Below, piece by piece: positions 43,892-52,547 of a stretch of DNA of 64,000 bases. The number at the start of each line of letters is the position of its first letter. Position 1 is the first letter of the stretch. The DNA is from Ignavibacteria bacterium (lineage in GTDB: Bacteria; Bacteroidota; Ignavibacteria; Kapaibacteriales; Kapaibacteriaceae). The notes beneath the pieces are model-generated. The model did not search any database and had not been told where the DNA came from. It saw nothing but the letters and a program-made list of their open reading frames with translations. The position numbers and the translations under genes were made by a program. The DNA lies in NCBI GenBank assembly GCA_015709655.1, contig CP054181.1, positions 671,262 through 735,261 of the forward strand, read 5' to 3'.

Positions 43892-44240
43892 CTCTTTCGT
43901 GGCGCTGGCATTTACTACAGCACAAACATAGGACAATTTTCCCAACATTGAATCAGGTTTTTATGTGTTTTATGCAATATTTTTCAACAGGTGATTGAAT
44001 ATCGCTACAGTTTTAGTCAAAACAGAGCTATCGGAACTGAATTTTGGATCAGCCTGAATTGCTATTGTTGTCGGCCAAATGAATTACGACACAGATGTAC
44101 ATAGCAGTTCTCTGTCATATTTAACATTCCCCGCACGTGCATCAACCTCTGCACGGTATCCCACACAGGCCAGCAACGGTTGGTCTTGGTGTTTCCCAAA
44201 ATTGAGGCCGTTTAAGCAGGTAGGGGGCTAACGCAGACGC
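43892..44240. other. AT-rich non-coding region
   Basis: About 350 bases without a plausible gene in either strand, more AT-rich than the flanks. It contains one AGGGGGCT octamer (44222-44229). I see no tRNA, CRISPR or clear repeat in it. It lies between the repeat-bracketed gene and the terminator of the minus-strand gene cluster. Confidence 0.5.
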
Positions 44241-44269
44241 AAAAAAAAAACCACCCGGCGGGTGGTTTT
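44241..44269 (-). terminator. Rho-independent terminator, end of the gcvH-side operon
   Basis: Read on the minus strand, a stem of AAAACCACCC with GGGTGGTTTT (six GC-rich pairs plus A-T pairs, three-base loop) runs straight into ten T. It lies 20 bases beyond the stop codon of the 144-residue secreted protein gene and probably ends that transcript. Confidence 0.85.
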
Positions 44270-44288
44270 ACTGTGCGTGTTCTACGTG

Positions 44289-44723
44289 TTATTTCTTTTT
44301 ATCCTGCTCAGCCTTCACTGCATCTTGCAGTGACTGGACAATCTCGCGCCATTTTTCTGCCTCAGCCCCTTTTAATGAGCCTCGTTGCATAAGGGTAAAG
44401 AGGTTCTGGGCTTGATCCAGGCGCATTTCTACCGACACGACATCCTCGTCCTTCTTACTTGCCTTGGTTGCCGCTTCGCTGGCATCCATCAGGACCTTGC
44501 GTGTATCAAGGTAAGCGTCCACTTCCGTGCCGCGGAGTTCAACGCCCTGAATAAAGTTGGCAACTGCTTTTACATCAGCAAGTTTCATTTTGGGCTTAAT
44601 GGTAACCGGTTGTTGTGGTGCCGGAGCCAGTGAAGCCGACGGATTGCTTTGCGCCGAAGCAACTGTTACTGAAACAGCCGCAACCAGTAGCAGCATAAGT
44701 ATACGAATCGGTGTCTTAAACAT
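44289..44723 (-). CDS. Small secreted helical protein, unknown
   Basis: This 144-residue protein has a clear signal peptide (ILMLLLVAAVSVTVASAQ), then a proline/alanine-rich segment and an alpha-helical domain rich in Lys, Glu and Ala (MKLADVKAVANFIQGVELRGTEVDAYLDTRKVLMDASEAATKA..., ending DAVKAEQDKKK). I do not recognise a family. A periplasmic location is likely. A strong GAGGAG ribosome binding site precedes the ATG, and the gene is 48 bases downstream of gcvH on the same strand, with a terminator right after it. Confidence 0.75.
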   Translation of the reverse strand: MFKTPIRILMLLLVAAVSVTVASAQSNPSASLAPAPQQPVTIKPKMKLADVKAVANFIQGVELRGTEVDAYLDTRKVLMDASEAATKASKKDEDVVSVEMRLDQAQNLFTLMQRGSLKGAEAEKWREIVQSLQDAVKAEQDKKK

Positions 44724-44771
44724 ATTCTCCTCGAGACTATGATGTTAATAAAAAAAATGAATGTTTACCGT

Positions 44772-45149
44772 TTATCCGCCAATGTGCGCTTTATAGTCAT
44801 CAGCGCTCATCAGTGTGTCAATTTCCGAAGGGTTTGATAACTCAATTTTAACCAACCAGCCGTTACCGTAAGGCTCGCTGTTAACAACCTCCGGTGAATC
44901 ATTGACGTTATTTACTTCAACTATTGTACCACTCAGTGGTGCATACAAATCTGCAACCGTTTTTACTGCTTCGATCGACCCGAATGTATCGCCCTTTGAG
45001 AGGGTGGCATTGGCATCGACAATGTCAACGTAAACAACATCACCCAGTTCACTGGCAGCATGCTCCGTGATACCTACAGTTGCCACCGTCCCGTCCACGC
45101 TTACCCATTCGTGATCTGCGGTGTATTTAAGGTTAGATGGAAATTCCAT
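44772..45149 (-). CDS. gcvH: Glycine cleavage system H protein
   Basis: This 125-residue lipoyl carrier protein shuttles the methylamine group between the P, T and L proteins. The lipoylation site is Lys63 in SIEAVKTVADLYAPLSG. KYTADHEWVSVDG at the start and GNGWLVKIELSNPSEIDTLMSADDY at the end match the family along its full length. It is two bases from accC, so it is co-transcribed with the biotin carboxylase genes. The other glycine cleavage genes are not in the window. Confidence 0.96.
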   Translation of the reverse strand: MEFPSNLKYTADHEWVSVDGTVATVGITEHAASELGDVVYVDIVDANATLSKGDTFGSIEAVKTVADLYAPLSGTIVEVNNVNDSPEVVNSEPYGNGWLVKIELSNPSEIDTLMSADDYKAHIGG

Positions 45150-45151
45150 TA

Positions 45152-46492
45152 TTATACCTTCCAGTCATGTGTGTCTAAATATTTTGTATCGAACGTTCCG
45201 GCAATAAAATCCCTGTTATCCATCATTTTCCGATGGAACGGAATCGTTGTATGAATTCCCTCGATGACGAACTCGTCCAGAGCTCTGCGCATTTTAGCGA
45301 TAGCCTCCGGTCGTGATGGTGCAAACACAATGAGTTTGGCCACCATCGAATCGTAGTACGGCGGGATTTGATAGCCTTGGTAAATATGCGAATCAACCCT
45401 CACGCCCGGGCCTCCCGGAAAGTTCAGGGCTTCGATTCGTCCGGGTGACGGACGAAAATCGTGAAACGGATCTTCTGCATTGATTCGGCACTCAATACTG
45501 TGCAGGTGGGGGTCACGTTGTTGTAATGACAACCGTTCGCCGCTGGCAACACGCAGTTGCTCCTGAATCAGATCGGCGCCAATGCTCATTTCCGTTACCG
45601 GATGCTCTACCTGAATCCGGGTATTCATTTCCATGAAGTAGAAGTTGCGATGTTTATCTACCAGGAATTCAATCGTACCCGCACCCACGTACTCCACAGT
45701 CCTGGCTCCCAGCACAGCAGCATCGCCCATTGCTTTCCGAAGTTCAGGCGTCATGATTGGTGAAGGGGCTTCTTCGATAAGCTTCTGGTGACGTCGCTGT
45801 ATTGAACACTCGCGTTCGTTCAGATGAACAACAGTACCGTGCGTATCGGCGAAGACCTGAATTTCAATGTGTCTGGGCTCTTCGATAAATTTTTCAACGT
45901 ACACATCGCCATTGCCAAAGGCCGATTCGGCCTCGCCGCGTGCCGTAGAATATGCGCGCTCGATTTCCGACTCGCTTTCAACATAACGCATCCCCTTGCC
46001 ACCGCCCCCTGCCACAGCTTTTAGCATAACCGGATAACCGATGTCGGCTGCTACCCGTTTTGCATCATCAATTGTTTTTACCACGCCGTCAGAGCCCGGT
46101 ACAACGGGTACTCCGGCAGCACGCATGGTTTCCTTGGCCACGCTCTTGTTGCCCATTCTGGCAATCGCTTGTGCAGAGGGCCCGACAAAGGTAAGATTAC
46201 TTTCATGGCAGATCTCGGCAAAGGTTTCGTTCTCAGCCAGAAAGCCGTAGCCGGGATGGATTGCATCGGCATTAGTGACTTCGGCCGCTGCGATGATTGA
46301 CGGGATATTAAGGTACGATAGTTTTCCCTGGGGAGGGCCAATACAAACCGCTTCATCGGCAAACCGAACATGCAGCGACGTTCTATCAGCCTCGCTGTAC
46401 ACTGCTACGGTACGAATACCAAGCTCGCGGGCAGCCCGAATGATTCTCAGGGCTATTTCACCCCGATTTGCGATGAGAAGTTTGGATATCAT
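45152..46492 (-). CDS. accC: Acetyl-CoA carboxylase biotin carboxylase subunit
   Basis: This 446-residue ATP-grasp enzyme carboxylates biotin on AccB in the first step of fatty acid synthesis. [19 protein letters not shown] is the invariant N-terminus. [12 protein letters not shown] is the ATP-binding glycine loop, [18 protein letters not shown] the active-site stretch, and [14 protein letters not shown] carries the catalytic Glu/Arg. The length is normal. accB directly precedes it, with an 11-base gap, and gcvH follows. Confidence 0.97.
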   Translation of the reverse strand: MISKLLIANRGEIALRIIRAARELGIRTVAVYSEADRTSLHVRFADEAVCIGPPQGKLSYLNIPSIIAAAEVTNADAIHPGYGFLAENETFAEICHESNLTFVGPSAQAIARMGNKSVAKETMRAAGVPVVPGSDGVVKTIDDAKRVAADIGYPVMLKAVAGGGGKGMRYVESESEIERAYSTARGEAESAFGNGDVYVEKFIEEPRHIEIQVFADTHGTVVHLNERECSIQRRHQKLIEEAPSPIMTPELRKAMGDAAVLGARTVEYVGAGTIEFLVDKHRNFYFMEMNTRIQVEHPVTEMSIGADLIQEQLRVASGERLSLQQRDPHLHSIECRINAEDPFHDFRPSPGRIEALNFPGGPGVRVDSHIYQGYQIPPYYDSMVAKLIVFAPSRPEAIAKMRRALDEFVIEGIHTTIPFHRKMMDNRDFIAGTFDTKYLDTHDWKV

Positions 46493-46503
46493 CGCGTTTG
46501 TTA

Positions 46504-46983
46504 TTAATCCGGCTTAATGATGAACAACGGTTGATTGTATTCTACGGGCTGACTATTGTCAACAAGTATTTTAATGATCGTGCCAGCCAGGTTGCTCTCG
46601 ATTTCATTCATAAGCTTCATGGCTTCGATGATACATAACGTATCCCCCACCGCAACACGCTGCCCAACAACCACAAACGGATCGGCATCGGGTGCGGGTG
46701 AACGGTAGAACGTTCCCACGATGGGCGAAAACACTGTGTTAGCCGAGTGATCGGCTTCTGCCGGAGCCGACTTTTGTTCCGGCGGAGCAGACGCAGGCTG
46801 CTGCAACGGTGCAGCTTGAACCTGTGATGCTTGTACCGGCACCTGAGTAACCACCTGCACGGGTTGCGGTTGCTGGCTGGTTCGTGCCAGCTGCACCTTT
46901 ATCCCCTCTTCTTCGATAGAGAGCTCAGAAAGTGTACTGTCATCAAAAATCTTCAGTAGTCGCTTCAGGTAATTTAAGTCCAT
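46504..46983 (-). CDS. accB: Acetyl-CoA carboxylase biotin carboxyl carrier protein
   Basis: This 159-residue BCCP has an N-terminal helix ([32 protein letters not shown]) and a flexible Pro/Gln/Ala linker (about residues 35-80). The C-terminal biotinyl domain carries the biotinylated Lys123 in [11 protein letters not shown]. The thumb region ([22 protein letters not shown]) matches the acetyl-CoA carboxylase type. A GGAGG ribosome binding site precedes the ATG. It is followed by accC and preceded by efp, a common arrangement. Confidence 0.97.
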   Translation of the reverse strand: MDLNYLKRLLKIFDDSTLSELSIEEEGIKVQLARTSQQPQPVQVVTQVPVQASQVQAAPLQQPASAPPEQKSAPAEADHSANTVFSPIVGTFYRSPAPDADPFVVVGQRVAVGDTLCIIEAMKLMNEIESNLAGTIIKILVDNSQPVEYNQPLFIIKPD

Positions 46984-47022
46984 GTTTTCCTCCGCCCGTT
47001 CAGGTGAAATGGTGTTCGGTGC

Positions 47023-47589
47023 TTACTCTTTTACGCGGTCCAGATACGCACCGGTTGCTGTGTCAACCCGGATCATATCACCTTCGTTAATGAATAACGG
47101 CACACTAACAGATGCCCCGGTTTCCAGGGTGGCCGGTTTTAACACGTTGGTGGCTGTATCACCGCGGACACCGGGCTCGGTATGCTCAACGCGCAGAGCC
47201 ACGTGCTGTGGGATGTTCATGGTAACAACGTTCCCTTCTTCATCACGTCCGATTTGTACCTCTGTACCTTCCTTCAGGAAGCGGGCTGCATCGCCAACGA
47301 TATCTGCAGCAACCGGTATCTGGTCATAGGTGTTGGTATCCATGAATGTAAACAGATCGGCATCTCGGTAGAGATACTGGAAATTGTTGGTTTCCACGCG
47401 AACAAATTCAATTGTTTCACCGCTGCGGAAACGTTCTTCCTTGAGTTTGCCGGACTTGATCACTCGCATCTTCACCTGATAGAACGCCCGCAAGTTTCCC
47501 GGGGTTCGGTGGATGCTTTCCAGTACGACGCAGAGCTCACCCTGAAATCTGATTACCGCACCTACTCGTAAATCTGCTGTTGTTGCCAT
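47023..47589 (-). CDS. efp: Elongation factor P
   Basis: EF-P relieves ribosome stalling at polyproline stretches. This 188-residue, three-domain protein has the KOW-like domain I, with the loop IHRTPGNLRAFYQVK, and C-terminal OB folds (GDTATNVLKPATLETGASVSVPLFINEGDMIRVDTATGAYLDRV). The residue equivalent to the post-translationally modified Lys34 of E. coli is Asn32 here (PGNL instead of PGKG). I recall this loop from Chlorobi-type EF-Ps, so it is probably not beta-lysylated. AAAGGG serves as the ribosome binding site. Co-directional accB follows. Confidence 0.94.
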   Translation of the reverse strand: MATTADLRVGAVIRFQGELCVVLESIHRTPGNLRAFYQVKMRVIKSGKLKEERFRSGETIEFVRVETNNFQYLYRDADLFTFMDTNTYDQIPVAADIVGDAARFLKEGTEVQIGRDEEGNVVTMNIPQHVALRVEHTEPGVRGDTATNVLKPATLETGASVSVPLFINEGDMIRVDTATGAYLDRVKE

Positions 47590-47617
47590 TCATGCCCTTT
47601 GTTGTATTACAATCCTG

Positions 47618-47688
47618 AGGTCCCGACCGGATTCGAACCGATGTACAAGCTTTTGCAGAGCTCTGTATAGCCACTCTACCACGGGACC
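47618..47688 (-). tRNA. tRNA-Cys (GCA)
   Basis: A 71-base cloverleaf can be folded. The acceptor stem is GGTCCCG with CGGGACC, and a short D stem GTA/TAC follows. The anticodon stem is GAGCT/AGCTT with loop CTGCAAA (anticodon GCA), and the T arm has TTCGAAT in its loop. The discriminator base is T, the identity base for tRNA-Cys. CCA is not encoded. It lies upstream of efp on the same strand. Confidence 0.93.
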
Positions 47689-47717
47689 AAGAAAGGCAAA
47701 TATAGGATAACCGGAAT

Positions 47718-47749
47718 AAAAAGGGCTTGCTGATGGATGAAGCAAGCCC
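47718..47749 (-). terminator. Rho-independent terminator after OmpA-like gene
   Basis: On the minus strand, an eight-base-pair stem GGGCTTGC/GCAAGCCC with an eleven-base loop is followed by TTTTT. It lies about 46 bases past the stop of the OmpA-like gene and before the tRNA-Cys gene, so it separates the two transcripts. Confidence 0.8.
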
Positions 47750-47794
47750 GCGACTGCATTCTAAAATTCTGGTAGCACCGAGTGCCACCCGGAA

Positions 47795-48508
47795 CTAAAC
47801 CTTGGTGACAACCAGATATACGCTGCCAACATACCGTTTACCCTTAGCCCCCTTCTTCAGCGGCGGTGGGTTAATGGGGTCAGTGGTGCCAACCTGGCGG
47901 ACGGTGACTCGTCCGCCCGAAACACCGGAGCGTTCAATAAACGTTTTCAGCGTGTTCCCACGGGTAAGGCTCATCGTCCTGGCTGCGTCAGCCGATCCTT
48001 CTTCATCGGCATAGCATACAATTTCAACGTTTACGTTTGGGTTCATGGCCAGCATTTTTGCTACCGTTTCCAGCTCATCCTCGGTACCGTCTTTTAAATC
48101 ACCCTTACGAAAATCAAAGGGGATGGGAAGCAAGGAAAGTTTCTTGCCAACCTCAAGAGGTCTGACCACGATGTCTTTTGAAATTTCGGCATACTTTGAT
48201 GTCTGCGGCACAGTCACTGCGTAGTCCTGTTTAAAAAACCGCGGGTCTTCAACACGAATGGTGTAGGATGATCCCGGTTTCAGTCCGGTAACCAGGAAGC
48301 CGTCGGCAACATTGGCGCGGCTGCTTTGCCCAACTTTCTTGCCATTACTATCGTACAGGCTATATGCAGCATCCACCGGCATCAGGGTGTTGCTGTTAAG
48401 GATATACCCTGTAACGGTCACTACCGTCCCAATGGCACTTTGTGCACTCATCATACTAAAACTGCACAGCAACCCTACGATGGCTGCAACCACTTTTTTC
48501 CCCATCAT
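47795..48508 (-). CDS. OmpA-like protein with carboxypeptidase-regulatory-type domain
   Basis: This protein of about 237 residues has a signal peptide (VVAAIVGLLCSFSMMSAQS) and an N-terminal beta-sandwich resembling a carboxypeptidase regulatory-like domain (VTVTGYILNSNTLMPVDAAYSLYDSNG, LVTGLKPGSSYTIRV). The OmpA-type domain follows (FDFRKGDLKDGTEDELETVAKML, VEIVCYADEEGSADAARTMSLTRGNTLKTFI). I prefer the ATG at 48508, which has a GAGGGA site in front; an in-frame start at 48553 adds 15 residues. It follows the WD40 gene by a short gap, and a terminator follows it. Confidence 0.8.
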   Translation of the reverse strand: MMGKKVVAAIVGLLCSFSMMSAQSAIGTVVTVTGYILNSNTLMPVDAAYSLYDSNGKKVGQSSRANVADGFLVTGLKPGSSYTIRVEDPRFFKQDYAVTVPQTSKYAEISKDIVVRPLEVGKKLSLLPIPFDFRKGDLKDGTEDELETVAKMLAMNPNVNVEIVCYADEEGSADAARTMSLTRGNTLKTFIERSGVSGGRVTVRQVGTTDPINPPPLKKGAKGKRYVGSVYLVVTKV

Positions 48509-48555
48509 ATTTCCCTCACCTCGAGCGATTAGTTTGATTACAACGTTTTTCATAA

Positions 48556-49563
48556 TTAACGAGCTCCCTTGGAATTAGGGGTTGATCTTCCGGTTTGCGA
48601 ATTCTGCTCTACCAGGAACCGTACGGATCCGTCGGCACAGCCTAAAACAAGGATTTCTGCGTTACTGGTAAGGTCAACCGACCATACTTCCACGCCAACA
48701 TCCTGTGTGAACAGGCATTCACCGGTTTCAATGTTCCAGAGTTTGACCTTTTTATCAAGGCTTGCGCTCACCAGCGTTTTATTGTCCTCGGCAAACGATA
48801 CATCCTGCACAAGTTCGGTGTGTGCATTAATAGTGCGGACCAACTCTCCTGAGGGCATACTCCAGATTTTTATGACTCCGTTCTGGTCAGCCGAAGCAAG
48901 GTATTTAGAGTCGAAACTATACAATACCGTGAGCACAGGTGCCTGGTGACCATGCAGCACCATAAGTGCATCTTTTTTACGGATGTCGGTAGACCAGATC
49001 ATGATTGTCCTGTCATCCGAACACGATGCCAGGTACTTACCGTCATAACTGTAAGCAATATTATTGGTCTGCATCGAGTGTCCACGATACGTTTTAACTT
49101 CGATCCCAAGGTCAGCATCCCACAGTTTCACAGTTTTATCAAATGATGTACTGGCAACAAGGTGGCTTCCTTCCACGGGGTCCCAGTACACACCGATGAC
49201 TTCGGCTGAATGGCCGCGGAGTACACTCTTTTGTTTCCCGCTGGGTAAATCCCAGATACGAATGGTAAGATCGCTCGACCCGCTCACCAGAGAATTGCCA
49301 TCCGTACTAAACGATACGTTGTTTACCTGTGCAGTGTGGCCGGTAAGGGTTTTCAGTAGCGCTCCATCGGGCAGCGACCATAGTTTAATGGTTTCGTCCA
49401 GCCCGCAGGTTGCAACCATGGTATTTGCATTGTTTACGAATACGCCCAGTACTTCATCGGCATGCTGGCCAATGGTGCGCATCGAATAATTCCTCTGCGC
49501 CTGTACCATTCCGGTTGCTGCAAGTATTGCAGCAAGGAAGACAACTAGCCCATTACGAGTCAT
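48556..49563 (-). CDS. Secreted WD40-repeat protein
   Basis: This 335-residue protein has a signal peptide (GLVVFLAAILAATGMVQAQ) and seven WD40 repeats that fill the rest, enough to close one beta-propeller. The repeat hallmark GH...D(K/S)T(V/I)(R/K)(L/I)WD is clear, for example DETIKLWSLPDGALLKTLTG, DLTIRIWDLPSGKQKSVLRG and DRTIMIWSTDI. Such propellers are protein-binding scaffolds; no catalytic residues are expected. An AAGGGA ribosome binding site precedes it. Being periplasmic and next to an OmpA-like protein, it may form part of an envelope complex. Confidence 0.88.
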   Translation of the reverse strand: MTRNGLVVFLAAILAATGMVQAQRNYSMRTIGQHADEVLGVFVNNANTMVATCGLDETIKLWSLPDGALLKTLTGHTAQVNNVSFSTDGNSLVSGSSDLTIRIWDLPSGKQKSVLRGHSAEVIGVYWDPVEGSHLVASTSFDKTVKLWDADLGIEVKTYRGHSMQTNNIAYSYDGKYLASCSDDRTIMIWSTDIRKKDALMVLHGHQAPVLTVLYSFDSKYLASADQNGVIKIWSMPSGELVRTINAHTELVQDVSFAEDNKTLVSASLDKKVKLWNIETGECLFTQDVGVEVWSVDLTSNAEILVLGCADGSVRFLVEQNSQTGRSTPNSKGAR

Positions 49564-49592
49564 GTAGATATCCCTTATGTATGATGTTTCTG

Positions 49593-50018
49593 TTACTCAA
49601 TCTCAGTTTTCGCTGTATTTCCAGTGTTATTAGTTTTCCTGAGTTTTGTTGCCAGTTCACGCAGCTCTGCAGCAACGGTACCGGCAACGATTTTAATACG
49701 ATCTAAATTTTCTGCTCCTTCGTCTAAAGCCCCCTGCTCCTGTCTGTTAAACGCCTCTTCTGCAAGCTCATCGGCGGTGTAATGCCTCAGATGTTCCTTG
49801 GCACCGGCAACGGTGTAGCGTTTTTCACGAAGCAATTTCTTGATCGTGGTTAAGACTGCCAAATCTTTGCTCGTGTACACACGGTTTCCGGCTCGGTTCT
49901 TTTGCGGACGTAGCTGTGAAAACTCACGTTCCCAATACCGTAATACGTGCTGCTCCTCGTCCAGCATCTTGCTAACTTCGGTAATTGAGTAATACAAACG
50001 CTCTATTCCAGCTTTCAT
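49593..50018 (-). CDS. MerR-family transcriptional regulator
   Basis: This 141-residue protein has an N-terminal winged-helix MerR DNA-binding domain (YYSITEVSKMLDEEQHVLRYWEREFSQLRP, then NRVYTSKDLAVLTTIKKLLREKRYTVAGAKEHL). A short helical C-terminal region follows, without Cys/His metal ligands. This is the small MerR type common in Bacteroidota, probably dimeric through the C-terminal coil. The effector and target genes are unknown. Confidence 0.9.
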   Translation of the reverse strand: MKAGIERLYYSITEVSKMLDEEQHVLRYWEREFSQLRPQKNRAGNRVYTSKDLAVLTTIKKLLREKRYTVAGAKEHLRHYTADELAEEAFNRQEQGALDEGAENLDRIKIVAGTVAAELRELATKLRKTNNTGNTAKTEIE

Positions 50019-50049
50019 AAGTGCGAATTATACGAAAAAACCAGCCTCG

Positions 50050-51183
50050 TTAGGTGTTTTCCAGTGTCTTTTGTTTTCTGCCATACACTCCGGCATGTGA
50101 TGAAATGTTCAGCAAAATGCCGACGGCTATGGTTGAAAACAGTACACTCGACCCTCCGTAACTGATAAACGGCATGGGCAATCCGGTGGTTGGCAGCAAC
50201 CCGCAGGTAACGCCGGCATTCACGAATGCATACAGTGCAAGCGTGGTTGTAATGCCGCCGGCAAGTAGTCGGCCAAAGGTATCCGGTGCCTCACGCACGG
50301 TTGTAAATCCTCTCCACGTAATAACGATAAAACACAGTAAGAGTAAAACTACGCCAATATATCCATACTCTTCACCAACAATACTAAAAATAAAGTCACC
50401 GTACGATTCCGGCAGAAACCAGTCACGCTGCCGACTTTGTCCGGGGCCCACACCGGTAATCCCCCCGTTTCCAAATGCAATGAGGGCCTGATCCAGCTGG
50501 TAGCCTACGGCTTCGTCGGCACTTTCAGTGCCAAGGTATGATTGCAGCCTACGAATCCGGTAGTCGGCGCTTACCGCAAAAACCCCCATTCCTACGACCA
50601 GTACGCCGGCCAGAACCATGAGGTGAAGGGGCTTAATGTTGGCCAGGAACATCATAACCATGACGATAAGCAGGATAACCGCCATGGTTGACATGTTGGG
50701 CTGCATTCCGATTAAAAGGCATACGGGCAGCGTCCACAATACCACGGGTGCCAGTGAATTCCGCCAGTGTTCGGTGCGAAGATTGTTTTTTGAGAGGAGG
50801 ACGGCCACCTGCATGACCAGGGCGTACTTGGCAAGTTCCGACGGCTGGAAGTTTAACGGGCCAAGGTGTATCCATCGCGATGCTCCCTTGATTTCGGCTC
50901 CGGTGAGAAGAACCAGGAATAAAAATCCAATACTGATCAGCAGGAGGATTGTTGCGTTGCGGTACCAAAACCGGTAGTCGATTTTGGAGACGCCAATCAT
51001 GGTCACAATACCTGCCAGTACCCGGATGGCATGGTTCCAGAACATCTGTTCCGATGATCCATATTTAACGGCCGCAAAGGTGGAGCTGGCGCTGTACACA
51101 AAGGCAACGCTGAACATCAGGAGTGCCGCCACGGGCAGCAGGATCAGCCAGTCTATCTTTCCGGGTTTCGTGGTCTCTGTCAT
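50050..51183 (-). CDS. FtsW/RodA/SpoVE-family cell-wall glycosyltransferase
   Basis: This 377-residue, about ten-helix membrane protein is of the SEDS family, which polymerises lipid II glycan chains for septum or side-wall growth together with a class B PBP. GASRWIHLGPLNFQPSELAKYALVM is the family signature. RDWFLPESYGDFIFSIVGEEYGYIG and TTGLPMPFISYGGSSVLF contain the conserved extracellular loop with the catalytic Asp/Glu region. The sequence sits between FtsW and RodA, and no dcw cluster is nearby, so I do not choose. Its start overlaps the histidine kinase stop by four bases. Confidence 0.9.
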   Translation of the reverse strand: MTETTKPGKIDWLILLPVAALLMFSVAFVYSASSTFAAVKYGSSEQMFWNHAIRVLAGIVTMIGVSKIDYRFWYRNATILLLISIGFLFLVLLTGAEIKGASRWIHLGPLNFQPSELAKYALVMQVAVLLSKNNLRTEHWRNSLAPVVLWTLPVCLLIGMQPNMSTMAVILLIVMVMMFLANIKPLHLMVLAGVLVVGMGVFAVSADYRIRRLQSYLGTESADEAVGYQLDQALIAFGNGGITGVGPGQSRQRDWFLPESYGDFIFSIVGEEYGYIGVVLLLLCFIVITWRGFTTVREAPDTFGRLLAGGITTTLALYAFVNAGVTCGLLPTTGLPMPFISYGGSSVLFSTIAVGILLNISSHAGVYGRKQKTLENT

Positions 51184-52436
51184 GCTGCCATGGGTGGTAA
51201 TTCAATTGCAAATGTAGTACCCCCGCCGGGCTGAGATTCTTTTACATACAGCCGGCCATGGTGGTATTCCTCGATAATACGCTTGGAAAGCGAGAGCCCA
51301 AGCCCCCAGCCGCGGTGCTTGGTGGTAAAGCCGGGTTTGAAGATTTTTTTCCGGATGCCGGCCGACATTCCCTTGCCGTTATCGGTAACCAGAATCAGCG
51401 TGTTCGCATTGCTTTTCGAGGTTACGGTGATGGTGATGATGCCGTCCTGCTTTTCGATGGCATCAACAGCATTCCGGATCAGGTTTTCTAATACCCACCG
51501 AAAGAGCTCGGCACTCATCATGACGTTCACGTTATGCAGAAACCGGCGCTCAATCACAACCCGACGGCCAAGTGCCGGCAGCCTCGTATCAAAATACCTG
51601 CATGTTTCCTCTACGACCTTCGTTACCTCGGTGCTCTCCAGGGTTGGCTGCGATCCGATTTTTCCAAAGCGATTGGCAATTATTTTCAGTCGCTCAATGT
51701 CCTGGCCCATTTCGTTTAACGTTGTGTCCATGAGCGCTGCATCACCACAATTGCCACGCAGGATTTCTATCCACGCAAGCAGACTGGAAAGCGGTGTGCC
51801 AAGCTGATGCGCTGCCTCCTTTGCCATTCCTACCCAGATGTTGCTCTCCTCAGTCTTCCGGATTGTACTAAAGGCAACGTAACCTAACAGGATGAAGGCT
51901 CCCACAAGGGCAATCTCTACCATTGGCATGTACCGGAGGCGACTGACGATGGCACTGTTGGCAAAAAAAACTTTCTGGACAACTTCACCCTCGGGATTCG
52001 TGATCTCGTAAGGCTGGTGCTGGGTGCGCATTTCTGCAAGCATTGACCGCAGGTACTCCCGCTGCTGCTGTATCGTAAGCGAGGTGTCTACATCAACATT
52101 CAGCATGAACTGCTGAAAGGGATATACGGGTTCTTCGTTACTGGGCGTGATAATAACCGGAAAGTTGATGCTGGCGTAGGCGTTCTCCAAATAAAACAGC
52201 AGGTCTTCATCATTACTCTGCTGCACGGCACGAGCCAACAGTTTGGCGTATAGGTCAACTGTCCGAATTTCGTTGCCTACAAGCTCATCAACAATAACCT
52301 TGGTGTATAGCAGCACGCCCACCATAATCCCGAATCCAAATACGGCAAGCACTACCTTGATCTGCCACTTCGATATTGTGGCCGAGCCAAATCGAACCTG
52401 ATCTGTTGCGGTATGCCGAATTTGTTTTTTTACCAT
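51180..52436 (-). CDS. Membrane-bound sensor histidine kinase
   Basis: This 418-residue kinase has two transmembrane helices (about 27-48 and 172-192) around a periplasmic sensor of about 125 residues. A HisKA region with the phosphorylated His210 follows (EAAHQLGTPLSSLLAWIEIL), then an HATPase_c domain with N box LENLIRNAVDAIEK, G1 VTDNGKGM, F/G2 TTKHRGWGLGLSLSKRI. No response regulator gene is adjacent, so it is an orphan within the window. Translational overlap with the FtsW/RodA gene suggests shared expression and perhaps an envelope-related signal. Confidence 0.92.
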   Translation of the reverse strand: MVKKQIRHTATDQVRFGSATISKWQIKVVLAVFGFGIMVGVLLYTKVIVDELVGNEIRTVDLYAKLLARAVQQSNDEDLLFYLENAYASINFPVIITPSNEEPVYPFQQFMLNVDVDTSLTIQQQREYLRSMLAEMRTQHQPYEITNPEGEVVQKVFFANSAIVSRLRYMPMVEIALVGAFILLGYVAFSTIRKTEESNIWVGMAKEAAHQLGTPLSSLLAWIEILRGNCGDAALMDTTLNEMGQDIERLKIIANRFGKIGSQPTLESTEVTKVVEETCRYFDTRLPALGRRVVIERRFLHNVNVMMSAELFRWVLENLIRNAVDAIEKQDGIITITVTSKSNANTLILVTDNGKGMSAGIRKKIFKPGFTTKHRGWGLGLSLSKRIIEEYHHGRLYVKESQPGGGTTFAIELPPMAA

Positions 52437-52547
52437 TATCGCCTGGTCATAATTATCGGTGTGCTATAGTAACAATCGTTATCACCTGCATTGTTTCAGG
52501 GCAGATGGTAGGGGGCTTGGCAATGCCTGTCAATGGTATATCAGCCA

